This document shows, piece after piece, positions 10,661 to 23,200 of a DNA stretch of 64,000 bases; the stretch's first letter is position 1, and each line of letters opens with the position of its first letter. Both the position numbers and the translations under genes were made by a program. The DNA is from Liolophura sinensis. Taxonomy: Eukaryota; Mollusca; Polyplacophora; Chitonida; Chitonidae. Below the pieces are notes generated by a model. It was not told the origin of the DNA. It did not search any database and saw nothing but the letters and a program-made list of their open reading frames with translations. The stretch covers positions 49,339,385 through 49,403,384 of the forward strand of contig NC_088295.1 of the NCBI RefSeq assembly GCF_032854445.1, given 5' to 3'.

Positions 10661-13600
10661 AAATAAAGTTCCACTTGGTTGTCACATATCAGCCACTATA
10701 GTCTCACTCCCAAAAAACAAACCATAATTGCATGAATATACAAAAAAAGTCCAAGAAAAATTTGATATCAACGGATTCAAATGCATTTTTATTTTTTCCT
10801 TACATTTCTATTTATTTTCATATATCCAGTGAGTCCATAACACGTCTGACAGGTCTGTTTCACGAGGCCATGCCCAGTGGGTATATGTAATACATGACTG
10901 TGACATAACATTATACTATAATATGATAAACTCTCACATATCAGTCATTTTCCTAACATTTAATATTATGTATAATATATAAATATCTTATAACACAAAA
11001 CAGGATCGACAATATTCGTCTGCACATTTACACCTTTGGACACATATGACTACATATGATAAATTGACTTCTTTCCTATGTGAATGATTTGTCTAAATGC
11101 CCATGCACTGATAGAAAATGCAAAACATGTAAATTAATTTTATATACAGGCAAATACACATGCGCATTTTAGCTGAACGCTTAAGGTACCCCTTTTTGAA
11201 AAAAATACAGATAATGTAATACAATTGTTCTTGACTCCATAAACAATCAGTATTCTAGAGACACATTTTACAAGAATTAGACTAATCCGTAACTAACATA
11301 TGTATATATAGCATTTGCGCTCAAACTTTACAGAAGGCAACTAATGCAGCAAGCATGCAGCTGCATAGAGGATCAATCTAACAAATACGTCACATCCATT
11401 GGAAAATGGTATAAAAGGTACAAAATTGCGAAATCGTTGGAAATAGCCAATGGGGACATATTTACAGATGTTTGTATGCATGTTTTATATATAACCTTTA
11501 AACCCCAAGAGACCACCTGTGCTTTTCTCGACAAAGACGAAGTGTGAACGTTAAAGGAATGGGCAGTCTTAACTCATGGCAATGGAAATGATGAGTACAC
11601 AGTTATATAGCTATGTTTATTTGTCGACAATCAATATTTAATCTGCATCTGTACTGAGCAAATCACTTATACCATTATCTAAAGAGTGTCATTAACGGAA
11701 GCTTAAAGCCGCATGCACCATATTTTATACACACCATTTTCTGCTAACCAGAAAATACTGATAGGTTCCGTATATTTAACACAATTCTCTTTTGGTGTGT
11801 TGTACTGAAGACCTATAGAACACACGGAATCATCAGAAATGGGCCTAGCTTTGAACGTCCCATGGTCTACCAGTGGCGTACGAAAGTCGTACTTAACCCT
11901 TCGATTATACAGGCCATATACCTTTATGGCGCAATTATGTTCTCTTATAGAGGGCGCATACACTGAACTATCATGCACTTATTTCATCGTTGTCTCTGGT
12001 GAGATTTTAGGCCAAAGGCAATTTACTTTAGTTGTAAATGCATGGGAAATAAATAAACAGGTCAATCGTCAACGAAAAAGTCGCTTTGCGTACATGTACC
12101 TGGTATTTGCAGCCCCATGCACAGCAGTCCCCAAAAAGTATTCTATATCCCAAACTCCACCCTTCAGGGGGTTCAAGACAGTATTTTACAGCGACATTTA
12201 CAGGGAATGTAGAATTTGCAAGACTGAATCTTCACTAAACATGTATTATAACTGGCACAATCTAAAAGTCCCGAAGAAATCAGACTTCCTACCATATGAG
12301 GTTGTAAATCTATTCTCGGTCAGGCTAAGCTCATGTGGAGCCTACTTGCTATTGTCTGACGAGTGTTAAATTACATCTGGATGATGCACCATGGAGGTTA
12401 TACAGAGCAGGAACATGCGCAAAGCCAGTTTAATTTTGACTTTCGTCAGATTTGAAAAAATGGAACAATGAGTCCTTGTTTTCTTATAACAACGTAATCT
12501 AAAATTTTGAGCATGTAGAGTGTTATGCTATTACGAGTCATTAGGATTGTATGTTTGGATCATAATATATACTTAGAATTACGGTAAAGTTTGAAACTCA
12601 GATAACCACGGGATCTAAATAACAAGGGTGCCCTATATGAAATGGGAACTCGGATACTGCACACTACAGCCAATTGTAGCATAATATATAATGAACACTT
12701 TGCTGCAATTGCCACTTGCGTCTTCAGGCGGCCAGAGCTATTTGTTTGATGAAGTTGATGACTATGACTTCAGTTTAAATTGCGTTTTTAAGTAAAACTT
12801 TTTGTTAGAATTCAGCAAGCAACCGTAACTTTGAAGAAGATAGTATAGTACATGTGAACATTTTTACAATATATGACTGAAGCTGGAATTCTGATAGTTC
12901 AATTTTGGATAGACTTCATCTGTCTTCATGTATTAATGGTTGTGTGTAGTTCGGTTTTAGTTCTTACAAGCTAAAATAGAATCAAAGGTTAAGCTGTAAA
13001 CTGGGCGTATCCTTCAGCCAGCTTTGTGACACCAAGCAAAGAGCACAACACAAACTATCGAGTAATCAGCAACAAAGGAAATACATAACTTGGTCGTATT
13101 CATGTTTATTCATGCACCTAACAGAAATAGAATTTTTTATTCAGCTATACATTTATAGTCAACGAAACTTTACATGAATTGCACGAACGCCAATACGCAT
13201 CAGGAGATCAGAATTTATCTTCATGTGTACTTTAGAAAGTCTTTTAGAAAGATTTCGTTTCCAGCCCACATTTTGCGATGTCGCGGTATGCCATTTTAAA
13301 GTATCGCTTTATTTCCACAGCTTATTCACGGGACCTTTACCATTTAAGCGTATGTATTTTCTCAGTATTCTTTTTTCAATATTTTTCAATATTATTCTGT
13401 TATAATTACAGAAACTGGCTTTTATTCCCACTTATTCCTCATGGCAATATAAGTTTATATCCTGTCTGACTCAGCCTTGTGTGATTACTCCCATGTTCAC
13501 GGTTTGGAAATGGTATAAGTACACTTTATTGTGTTAGTATTCTTACGATTGCATTGACGTGAGGTGCCCTGTTGTTCAAATTAGTAAAGCTCTATTCCAC

Positions 13601-16600
13601 ACATGCGAATTTCATATCACATAACGCTGTTCTCCGTTAACTAAATTACAGCCTTCATTTCTGTAACCATGGAATCAGTTATGTACCCCCAGCCCGCCGT
13701 ATCCTGATGACTCATCATTTAGACCACAAGTTACCGAGTTTCAAACCTGAATTTTTGATGTTGTGGACATGTCATGGATTTATGTTATACTTACATTGTG
13801 ATCTATTCAAGTGTCAAGGGGTAGTTTGGTTCTATTCTCTAATTCTTTGCATCAAAAAATATCCTGTCTGTCGATCAACAGGCGAATGTCTGGAACCCGT
13901 ATAATTTCCCAGGTGCAGTATCTGGCCTTTCTCGAAAGATAAAGTCTCTAGCTTACAGATGCCTTTACAATGTACTGACACTGATGTTTGAAGAAATGAT
14001 CGCCAAAAACTTTTGGTGCAGCTATAGATGTGAACCGATGAGTCCCGTCTGGCCAAGCGGATTTAATCCGGGAACCTCTTCGGAACCAGCGAAATGAGTT
14101 CTATCGAGATTCATGAAACGCAATAAATGTACAGTGTATTATAGTCACGAGAATCTTTTATAGTGTATGTAAAGCTTAATAAGAAAGTGTTAATGCATAA
14201 ACGTGCAATTATGAGTTCAAGTATATTTATTTACACACTATCGGAATTGTCTACACCACGATGAGACGAAGTAAGAACATATGGAATCAGAGAGAAAAGA
14301 AGGTCCGTACCCTTTGGTATGTATACCCCATCCCCTCAATGCTGTTGTCCTACTACTGTCAAATGGAACATGCAGAACCTTTATATCAATCCTAATCAAG
14401 CCATATTTTCAACTACAACGACGACAATAAACCATATGGCTACAATGTATCATCTCAAAAAATTTCGCAGAAAACAAGCAGAGATACATGCGTAAAGGCT
14501 ATATTTGAAGGTATGCCTTCTGGAAAGGCGATTTCAATTTGAAACATAAATTAGGCATGAAATTAACATTATCTCATTTGAAATTTTTTTAGAGTTTTAC
14601 CGAGAAAGGTTTTCATAATTTCAAAAGTTCATTCTGGATGTATTAAAATTCTTTAAGCTTACATGGCTCTCTGCAACGTTAGGCCACTCATAGAGTACAA
14701 AATGGGAGAACCAGAAATACCATGGCAACAGCGACGTTTTCTTGTGTTTATTGTCCTACTTGAAGTATAAATTATCCTTCATATAAGATGAAAGCCATCT
14801 TTTGACCTTACAGGGTTTGTAGTGAAGACAAGTCAATGTTACTGCCCAGCAGATTATCGCGCACTAAGATCCCTAGGCCTTCCACAATTCTACATGTGTA
14901 CTACTTTACACTTTAGATGTACAATAATCAATGACATATCTGATTAGAAAACCTAACAAGTTTCTAAACTTTGTAAACAATGATGCCAAAATTATGCAAC
15001 TAAATTTATGTACAGTATCAGCCAAAATGGACAAATTATTTACTTCCACATACTTTTTGTGCTTATGTGTTTTGTTTTTGTTTTATTTATTTTTTAAAGA
15101 AAAAAAATCCACAAAGCAAATGAGGAAATGACGTGAAGCATTAGATACAATGCGATAGAAACCACAATGAAACACAGAAGACCAGACAGTAACCAAACAG
15201 TTGAAGGCCTGTATTGAAGATCATGACAATACAAAAACAATTCCATACCTCATAACCTATTCACAATGAGTGACAGTCCCTTTTACACAGAGAAGGTAAA
15301 GGGGAAAAAAAAAGGAATGTTATCGAACAAAAGTCCAAACACTGATTCTGTGCACTGTTTCACTGTCATACACTCCCCACCAGCCCCCTAACCCCACCCT
15401 CTGTGTCCCCGACTAAGCCTATCACAGTCAATCTGTACTTACATGTATGCAACACAAAAGTGCAGGGTGCTTTCTTAGGTTCAGCCACAATTTTAGAAGA
15501 AATTCATAAAAAGTTATTCTCTCTATTTTCCAGACAACATACAAAAATGTGCTTCTAATGAGTGGCTAATCTTTACACAATGGATGGTAATTTTTTTTTT
15601 TTATGGACTGTCCAGATGGGCAATTAATTAGCAATCTGATCTAACCAAAATGAAGATATCCATACCATACAATGAAACATTTCTCACAAACTGCCAAAGC
15701 AATTATCATTTTATAAGCCTTACACGAAAGTGCAGTCTGGCATCTACTTTCTGTAATGTTATTATTTATGTATATCTGGGAGATGTAACTTACACACCAT
15801 GAACCATCAGAATGCAAACCATACACACTATGTAATATGGGGAATGAGTTTATGTACAATACATTAGAATATTAAAAACAACAACAACATTAGATATGAC
15901 TGTCATCATCATTGCAGCTGATTTCAGAAATAACGTCTCTTTTTCAGTGATGATTTTGATAACTTCAGTCACTAATTTCTTCATGTACACCAAGAAACAT
16001 ACTTGTGCTTCCATTTCAACCCCATGAATACTTAAAAAAAATACCACATGTACATCTTGCAATGGTTCTACTGTACTGCTGTGACAGAAAATACATCAGC
16101 TATATTAACACATCATGGCATTGAATCCCAATACTGCCACTGTTTGCAACACGTCCGGGTTGGCTTTGTAGCTTTTCAACTGATTCAAGTTTTACAATAT
16201 TAAAATAAAAAAATTAAAAAAAAGAAATAATGAACATATGTATGTCTGTTCAATGTGTAGGTAATTTCAACCTTACTTAATAGGAAAAAAATCACACTTG
16301 TTTTAAAAAAATATACCACATACGGAGCAGGTGAGGATAAAACAAGTGACCTTAAATGAAACAAATATCGACACAAAGGGTGAAGCACAGATAATCTTTT
16401 TTTCTTCCTTGAAATTAAATAAGGTTTTAAAAGTCATAAACCTACTTTTTAATAAACCAAAGATCTTCAGCAAATTGCCATCAAAAGACCCAAAAATGTT
16501 AAATAAAACAAGGAAAAAGAAAACATGAAGAAATGAAGGTAAGACTAAGATAAACAATTACACAGATATTCATGGACACCCTTAATTATTCCCCTCTTTC

Positions 16601-17455
16601 TTTAATAAAATTTTAATAAAATTTACTTTATTACACATAAATGTATGCAGGAAGTTCTTAACCCTACTTTTATTCTCATTCTAACACTAAAGGTCAACAC
16701 CCACAGAGACAATTTAAACTGCTACATCTTCGCCATTCATTATTCTATCTTTAGTATTGCAAAGCCATGCAGCTATCCCATTAAACTGACAATATACTTC
16801 CTCTATAACGAATTTACAACCATGACGTGTTCAAAAAAAAGACTTCAACCCAGAGATTTGAGAGTACCTGTTTTTCTTTATATAACTGGTATATGTATAA
16901 TAATTAACAAATCTGCTCTGTAATGGTGATGAGGTGAATAAATAAACACCTAGGTCTAAACAGAGATGATGTAAGGCACTAGAAGAGAGAGAGGGTCCTG
17001 AGGAGTTGTCTAGAGGATGGGGAACACAGAGGAAAACCCTGCTCCGTCACTTACCGCCGCATCACGGAGCCTTTGGTAAAAGGTAAAAAGTAAACACATT
17101 AGTATTAGACAGTTTCTTACGGGTAAAAAAAAAAAAAATATATATATATATGCGTGTGATCATGCCAAGGGAGTAATTTTGTATGCTTAGTGCTTTATAA
17201 TGGGGGCCTCTTCCCAATGACTTGGGTACAAGCCTGATGTTTCGTTCTTCTCCTTTAATTGTTACATAAGTACAACTTGTACATTACAATCTTTTCCACA
17301 TCGTCCTTGTGAGGGCAGGAACAAACAGTGAACTATTCTTAGATCACCTGGCTTCTTTGCCTTGCCTTCAAAAAAACCCGAACGCTAGTGATCCAAATTG
17401 CATATGCAAGATGGCACACTAGTGCCATCTGATACACCGAGAAACAGACAGGCAA

Positions 17456-17512
17456 TTTGATTGGTGGTTTAGTCCAAACTCAAGAATCTTCATCTTTATG
17501 TTAAATCGAGGC
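17456..17512 (-). mobile_element. SINE (family 1) tail fragment, copy A
   Basis: TTTGATTGGTGGTTTAGTCC followed by ACTCAAGAATCTTCA matches the 3' end of family 1 read on the minus strand. The counterpart is at about 61867-61922. Confidence 0.55.
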
Positions 17513-19357
17513 ACCTTACAAAACCTTGTCATGGTCAATGTTCCAACATCAGTATCTTAGGATCCGAACTGAGTGAAATTGAATTTGGCAAGATGTGTCC
17601 CACTATGAAGTTTGAAGTCACTTGGACATATATAACAATTATTCCCTTGGCAGGATCCTCATGGTAAAAGCAGTATTTTGTAGTCAAATTATGAATACAA
17701 ATGGTAATACATGTAAAATATTTCTTGGACCTTCAATGTAGTAATACATGAAAGAGTTATGCACAACCCACATACAGGGTGGCCATGGTGATCAACTTTA
17801 CCAAAAAATTACACTATTTGCAAAGAAAATGAGAATATTTCATTCTGAAATTTGTACTTGACTACTGGGTTAAGAAGGATAGAAGGATCTTCAGTGAAAG
17901 CATATTGTTTGGGCTTTAACATAGGCCAGTGGTAAAAGTGACGAATCAAGCTGGCCAAGGAATTGTATAAATACAGGGAGGATTTTGGGCATGTTACTGA
18001 AGGAATTTTTTGGTTTTTTGTGTTCAGTGAGTTTTGGCCAGCTCCTGTCCTTCACCTTCATGTGAAGTTAAAATCCATCAGACTTGAACATCAACTCAAA
18101 AAGATCAAATGTGCAACCACACCACAGTAAAAAAAAGTCCGATAAACCATAACAACACACATGCATACATGTCCTAAAATAGTGTGAATCAAGATTAATG
18201 AAGGATTTTACACACAAAGCATGTCTAATCCACAAAGGGAAGAAGAAAAAAAGTTGTTGCTTAACATCATTGCCTTTCTGTATACAATATCTCAATCAGA
18301 CAATATAAAGTGATCCATGTACATGTAACTATAGCTTCTAGAATAACCATAACCATGGAGGTGTTACAATGCTTTCTTTTGTGATAGCAATTACTTAACA
18401 CTGAGTGTTATGGTGCCAAATGCCTGGCATCTATGACATGGGGGATTCTGTTATCATGGGCCTCATAGCTTCCTTGTGTGGTCATCAATTTAGCGACAAT
18501 CTCTTAATATGTGAACAAATACCCGGAGAGCGAAGCTTTCAATCTTCATCAAACTGATCAAAGTTTAAACAACTAGCCAGTTTTTTCCAATGCACTCCAA
18601 ATCTTTTGTCTTTCATCTTCGTTCATTTCACGTTAACAAAGCCCACTGAACACTATTTCCATAGCTTACCTACATGTACATGCAGAACAATGGACTATCA
18701 CAAAATTTTGATTTACCACTTTTTTCAAAAGGACAAATTTGAAACGCAGGCAATGTGTCAACACAGCGAAACATGCAATATAATTTCATAATGTCCTGGC
18801 AATGGTTACTAACTAAGTCATATATTTGTTCATGTTTGAGGTTTTGACAAACTTGGAAAAGATTTTCTTGTAGTATGTCGCACACACTAAGTATCCATTT
18901 GACATTGTCAGCAACAATGGTTCCTGATCAGTAAACAGTGGTTCTGACAATCTACTTTTAGGCTTAATTTATATCATATTTAGAGAGTCATTGAATGCCA
19001 ATGTTTGCAAAAGTGTATCAGATGAACAGACCAAAAGTTCCCTTCATCCCATCTGACCCATGTATTATCAAAGAGCTTGACAGCATGTGTACATGTGCCA
19101 CAGATTTCTAAAAAAAAAAATAATAATTACATGTATGGTGAAGAAGCTAAAGCACACAGTTAACATTTTGTACAGCAGTTGAAAATAAAAATGAGACAAA
19201 GTCAAACTAAATCAGGCATACCCAAAAGAAATCACTGCAATTTGACTATAAAGCACAGACAGATGTATGGATGGATGATCAGCACCAGTTCATCAAGTTA
19301 TGGTGTGTGTCATGTGGCAGTCCACATTTAACAAGCATACATGTGTATTTCAAAGAG

Positions 19358-19557
19358 NNNNNNNNNNNNNNNNNNNNNNNNNNNNNNNNNNNNNNNNNNN
19401 NNNNNNNNNNNNNNNNNNNNNNNNNNNNNNNNNNNNNNNNNNNNNNNNNNNNNNNNNNNNNNNNNNNNNNNNNNNNNNNNNNNNNNNNNNNNNNNNNNNN
19501 NNNNNNNNNNNNNNNNNNNNNNNNNNNNNNNNNNNNNNNNNNNNNNNNNNNNNNNNN
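19358..19557. other. Assembly gap, 200 N
   Basis: Exactly 200 unknown bases, a round number typical of a scaffolding placeholder rather than a measured distance. The sequence to its right (19558 on) does not continue the sequence found after the equivalent point in copy B (63773 on). Confidence 0.99.
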
Positions 19558-19589
19558 ATTCACAAGATGTGATGTTTGGTAGCATTTAA

Positions 19590-20255
19590 GTCAAAGTTTT
19601 ACAACATTTACAGAGTTTATTGATCTTGAGTTAAAGATTCATAACACTTACTAAATGTGTTGACTTCCATGTAAAAGTTTTGTAACACTTAATTGAAGTT
19701 TTGTAAATACTTAATGGAGTGTGAACCTATGTAGTTTTGTAACACTTCATTGCTAACTATGTAGAAGTGTTGTAACACTCACTGAGTGTGCTGACTATGT
19801 AAAAGTTTTGTAAAATTTACTGAATTTGTTGATTTTGCTGTTGAAGTTTTGTAAGATTAACTTAATTTGTTGACCCAGATGTAGAAGTTTTGTAAAATTA
19901 ACTGAATTTCTTGACCCTGATGCAGCAGTTTTGTAAGATTAATACAATTTGTTGACATCTATGCTGACGTTTATTTGTAAGATTAACCAAATTTGTTGAC
20001 ATTGATATAGAAATCATACTAAAGTTTTTATTTATTTATTTATTTATTTATTTGATTGGTGCTTTATGCATACTCAAGAATATTTCACTTAAACGACGGA
20101 GGCCAGCGTTATGGTGGGAGGAAACCAGACAGAGCCCGGTGGAAACCCACGACCATCCGCAGGTTCAGAAGGTTTTCAGATTATCTGAATTTATTGACCT
20201 TAACGTAAAAGTTCTGTAACACTTACTGAGTTTGTTGACCTCTATGTAGAAGTAC
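19590..20255. repeat. Degenerate minisatellite of about 45-50 bases beside the gap
   Basis: Repeated AGTTTTGTAACACTTACTGA, then (A)TTTGTTGAC and a CTATGTAGA-like link, in about a dozen imperfect units. It is interrupted by a SINE fragment at about 20023-20164. The right end touches the donor side of the SPRY-gene exon at 20240. Confidence 0.85.
20023..20164 (-). mobile_element. SINE (family 1), 5' truncated
   Basis: (TTTA)n tail, ACTCAAGAATATTTCACTT, GGCCAGCGTTATGGTGGGAG and GAAACCCACGACCATCCGCA; ends before the tRNA head. Inserted in the degenerate minisatellite beside the gap. Confidence 0.88.
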
Positions 20256-23200
20256 GAACTGTCTATAGTCAATGGATGTAGGAACTGCACGGCATGAACG
20301 CCACTGGCTGCACTCGGTAAAGTCACATGACAGTTATCAGGGGTTATATCCACCTCCAGAGCTTCAGACAGTCTCAGCATGGGTAAGGTCAGTCCTGGAT
20401 AGATCACATGAATGGCTAAAACATTATGACTGATACATACATTCACAGACTGACAGAGATTTAGGTAGGAGTTACAATGCTCAGAAGAATGTCAGCTACA
20501 GACTGTGCCTGTAATTCACTCTCCTTTGTACAGCAAATCAGAGTTTGTACAATTTAAAACATAAAAATTCACATTTTCAAAGCCACTTGGAATAAATACT
20601 TCAGGGTAATAACCCCTAAAGCAATGTAAAACATCCTTATTAGTTGAATTTTTGCATATACATGTGCACAGCACTGCATCAACCAAGTTTAAACATGGAG
20701 GAAAATAAATTTCTCCAAGAGAATGTCAGCATAGTGTAAAGACTACGTCAGGTTGGTATCCTCAACAAGCCGCTATCAGCGCAACCAAATGTATTTGATT
20801 TTTTTGATTTTTTAGGTATTTCAAGGGATGTCAGATTTTTCCTTCATAGTCATGGTAATGAAACAAAGATTCTGATTGGTGCCATTACTGATGTTTGACC
20901 TCTCCATTCACAGAGGGCTGGCCAGTGACCTCTAGCTGACCTCTACCACAGAGCCTACCTCAGGCTTTCAGCATTCCACCACCATTATACTTACCCTCGA
21001 CTGGTGCACACCTTTACGACAGTGGTCTGCCGATACGGTTGGCCACACCTCTATTTAGCTACCACCTGTGTACACATCCCCATCCCCCACTCACCCCCCC
21101 CCCCCCCCCACAAAGTCCAAACGATGGCATATCAGCCAGCACCAAATTGACAGGAAATTTTAGCCTGAAATGAACTGCTGCATATTACATCTAACACCTG
21201 ATTAATTCACACATGTAGCAATGGACATACAACCATACACCTTGCACAAAAGCTTGCCCTTACGTTTGTTGACAGCATCAGTCTCCAGCATATCACGAAT
21301 GTCTGCTAGCAGATCCCTGTAAATCTTGTCAAGTTCCTTCAGTAAACCCGCCTCTACTGTCTTCCCATTCTCAACCTTTATCTTTGATGCTTGCATACGA
21401 AGAACAAAAACCGAAATTTTAAAATGCATTGAAATTCAGTAAACATGAATAGTAATGAATCATTTGAAAACAATCTTCCCAATTTCTTCCATTATGCTGA
21501 CTTATATTCCATTTGTATATATACATATAGTCAACTGCAGAGCAACCTGCAGAGCATAGCAGAAACCCATGACCATCTGCAGGTTGCTGCCAGATGACCA
21601 GAGAGAAAAATAAATTTAGGAAGAGTGAAAATCTTCAAGGTCAGAATAATATGTGGCAGGTGTTAATAAATGATGATATACATTACAGGTAATAACACTG
21701 GGTCAAACAAAGACAAACTACGTGGTACCATTTTGACTGAGCAGCACCATGGGGTAAAAGCCACCTGTTGGCTGAAGCATCATCTGGAAGCACTGCATCA
21801 CCCTGTTCTTCACCACATAACACAGGACTATCTGCTCAGCCCTGGGGTCAAAGTCAGGCCTGTCCCTGCGCTCAGGGGAGTAATGGACACCCCAGCCTAT
21901 GTGATCTCCAGTCTTCACACTGTTGGCTGAAACAATAAGGAATTGAATCATACTGTTATTAACAAGAATGCAGATGTCCAAAATACCTTTTGACTAATTG
22001 TTTATTTGTGAAAAAGCATCATTATGGTAAGAACCTGAAGGCAGTAATTTTGTAAATATGGAACTTATTATCAGGAAAATTAAGAAGGAACAAGTTGAGG
22101 TCATTCGAAAGATGCATACAAAAAATTCACGGCACTGTTCAGACAAACTCTCATGTGAACTTCTTTGCACTTCGACTAGGGTGACTTTATAAACATTGCA
22201 ATAAATGGCATGAAAATTATGCATGCGCAAGTTTTCATCATGGGGAACGAGGACAACGGACAGACAGACAGTAATGCTAGTATACCTTCTTCTCACCCCT
22301 ACTAACTTGGAGGGGTTGCAGGATGTATAATAACTTATGTAAATTCGCCAAACGTACATGTACCCAGATCAAATAAGGCGTGCACTATTAAATATAGCTT
22401 AGCTCCCAGCTTATTATGAAAGACTTATTTTATCTATTCATTTTAATGCCACGCTGATCAGTTTCTGTAGCTACAAAGCGAAGCTCTATGACAGGATTTC
22501 TTCACACTGATAAACTTACTGGGTTCCCACTTTAGATAGTCTCTCAGCAAAACACATGGAGGTGTTGGCTTCAGTGGACTTACAGTTGCTATGGCAACTG
22601 TTGGCCCCACCCCTTCTGCTGTGCACTCCTCCACTTTTACATCATAAAATGGTAAATCTGTGACAAATAGTAAGTGGCACTATAAGAGCAATTTATAACC
22701 ACTTCTTTCTGGTCATTGAACTGAGATATTCAATACAATATTTGCAAATAACAGACTGGATCAATATTCCACCATTAAAAATGAATTACTGCTCTTAATT
22801 TTCTTCAGACTTTACTTTGATCACCTATGTTTCAAGTAGCTAGTCCTCACCCTAGTCATTCCAGATACCACACCCAGTCCTGCGAGATACCATGCCCAGT
22901 CATACCAGTTCACCCACCCAGTCACACCAGGTACACACCCAGTCATAAATGTACTAGGTGCCCACCCAGTCATATTAGGTGCCCATCCACTCATACCTGT
23001 GTGCCACCCAGTCATACCGGATACCCACCCAGTCATACCAGTCCCACCCAGTCATACCAGTTCACAAACCCGGTCATACCTGATTCCCATCTAACAACAC
23101 CAGATGCTCATTTAGCCATACCAGTCCCCACCCAGTCATACCAGAGACCCACCCAGTCATACCAGTTCACAAACCTAGTCATAGCAGGTGCCCACCCAGT

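Larger units (their letters stand above)
1..19357. repeat. Large direct repeat, copy A
   Basis: Aligns collinearly to about 44830-63772. The offset is about 44845 near position 1000, 44734 near 7100, about 44452 after the SINE at 8225, and 44415 at the end, so copy A is about 430 bases longer. Differences are sparse substitutions, homopolymer changes and a few larger indels. The left end runs off the window; the right end stops at the N run. Confidence 0.97.
4339..19357. other. PDXK upstream DNA, copy A; no gene supported
   Basis: About 15 kb with only short open frames. It holds SINE pieces (4860-4990, 7128-7300, 8225-8487, 10440-10660, 17456-17512), a 29-base tandem duplication (7850-7907), CAATCAAT runs (about 7650 and 9290), and a TA tract (about 17128-17151). 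A good minus-strand splice donor context (GCG then GTAAGTG) lies near 17056, and further candidate exon-like stretches on the minus strand lie near 18670-18940. None gives a frame that survives in both copies, so I do not call them. Confidence 0.6.

Noticed and set aside
19271-19589. ORFs running through the N block
   Set aside because: They are mostly unknown bases and carry no information.
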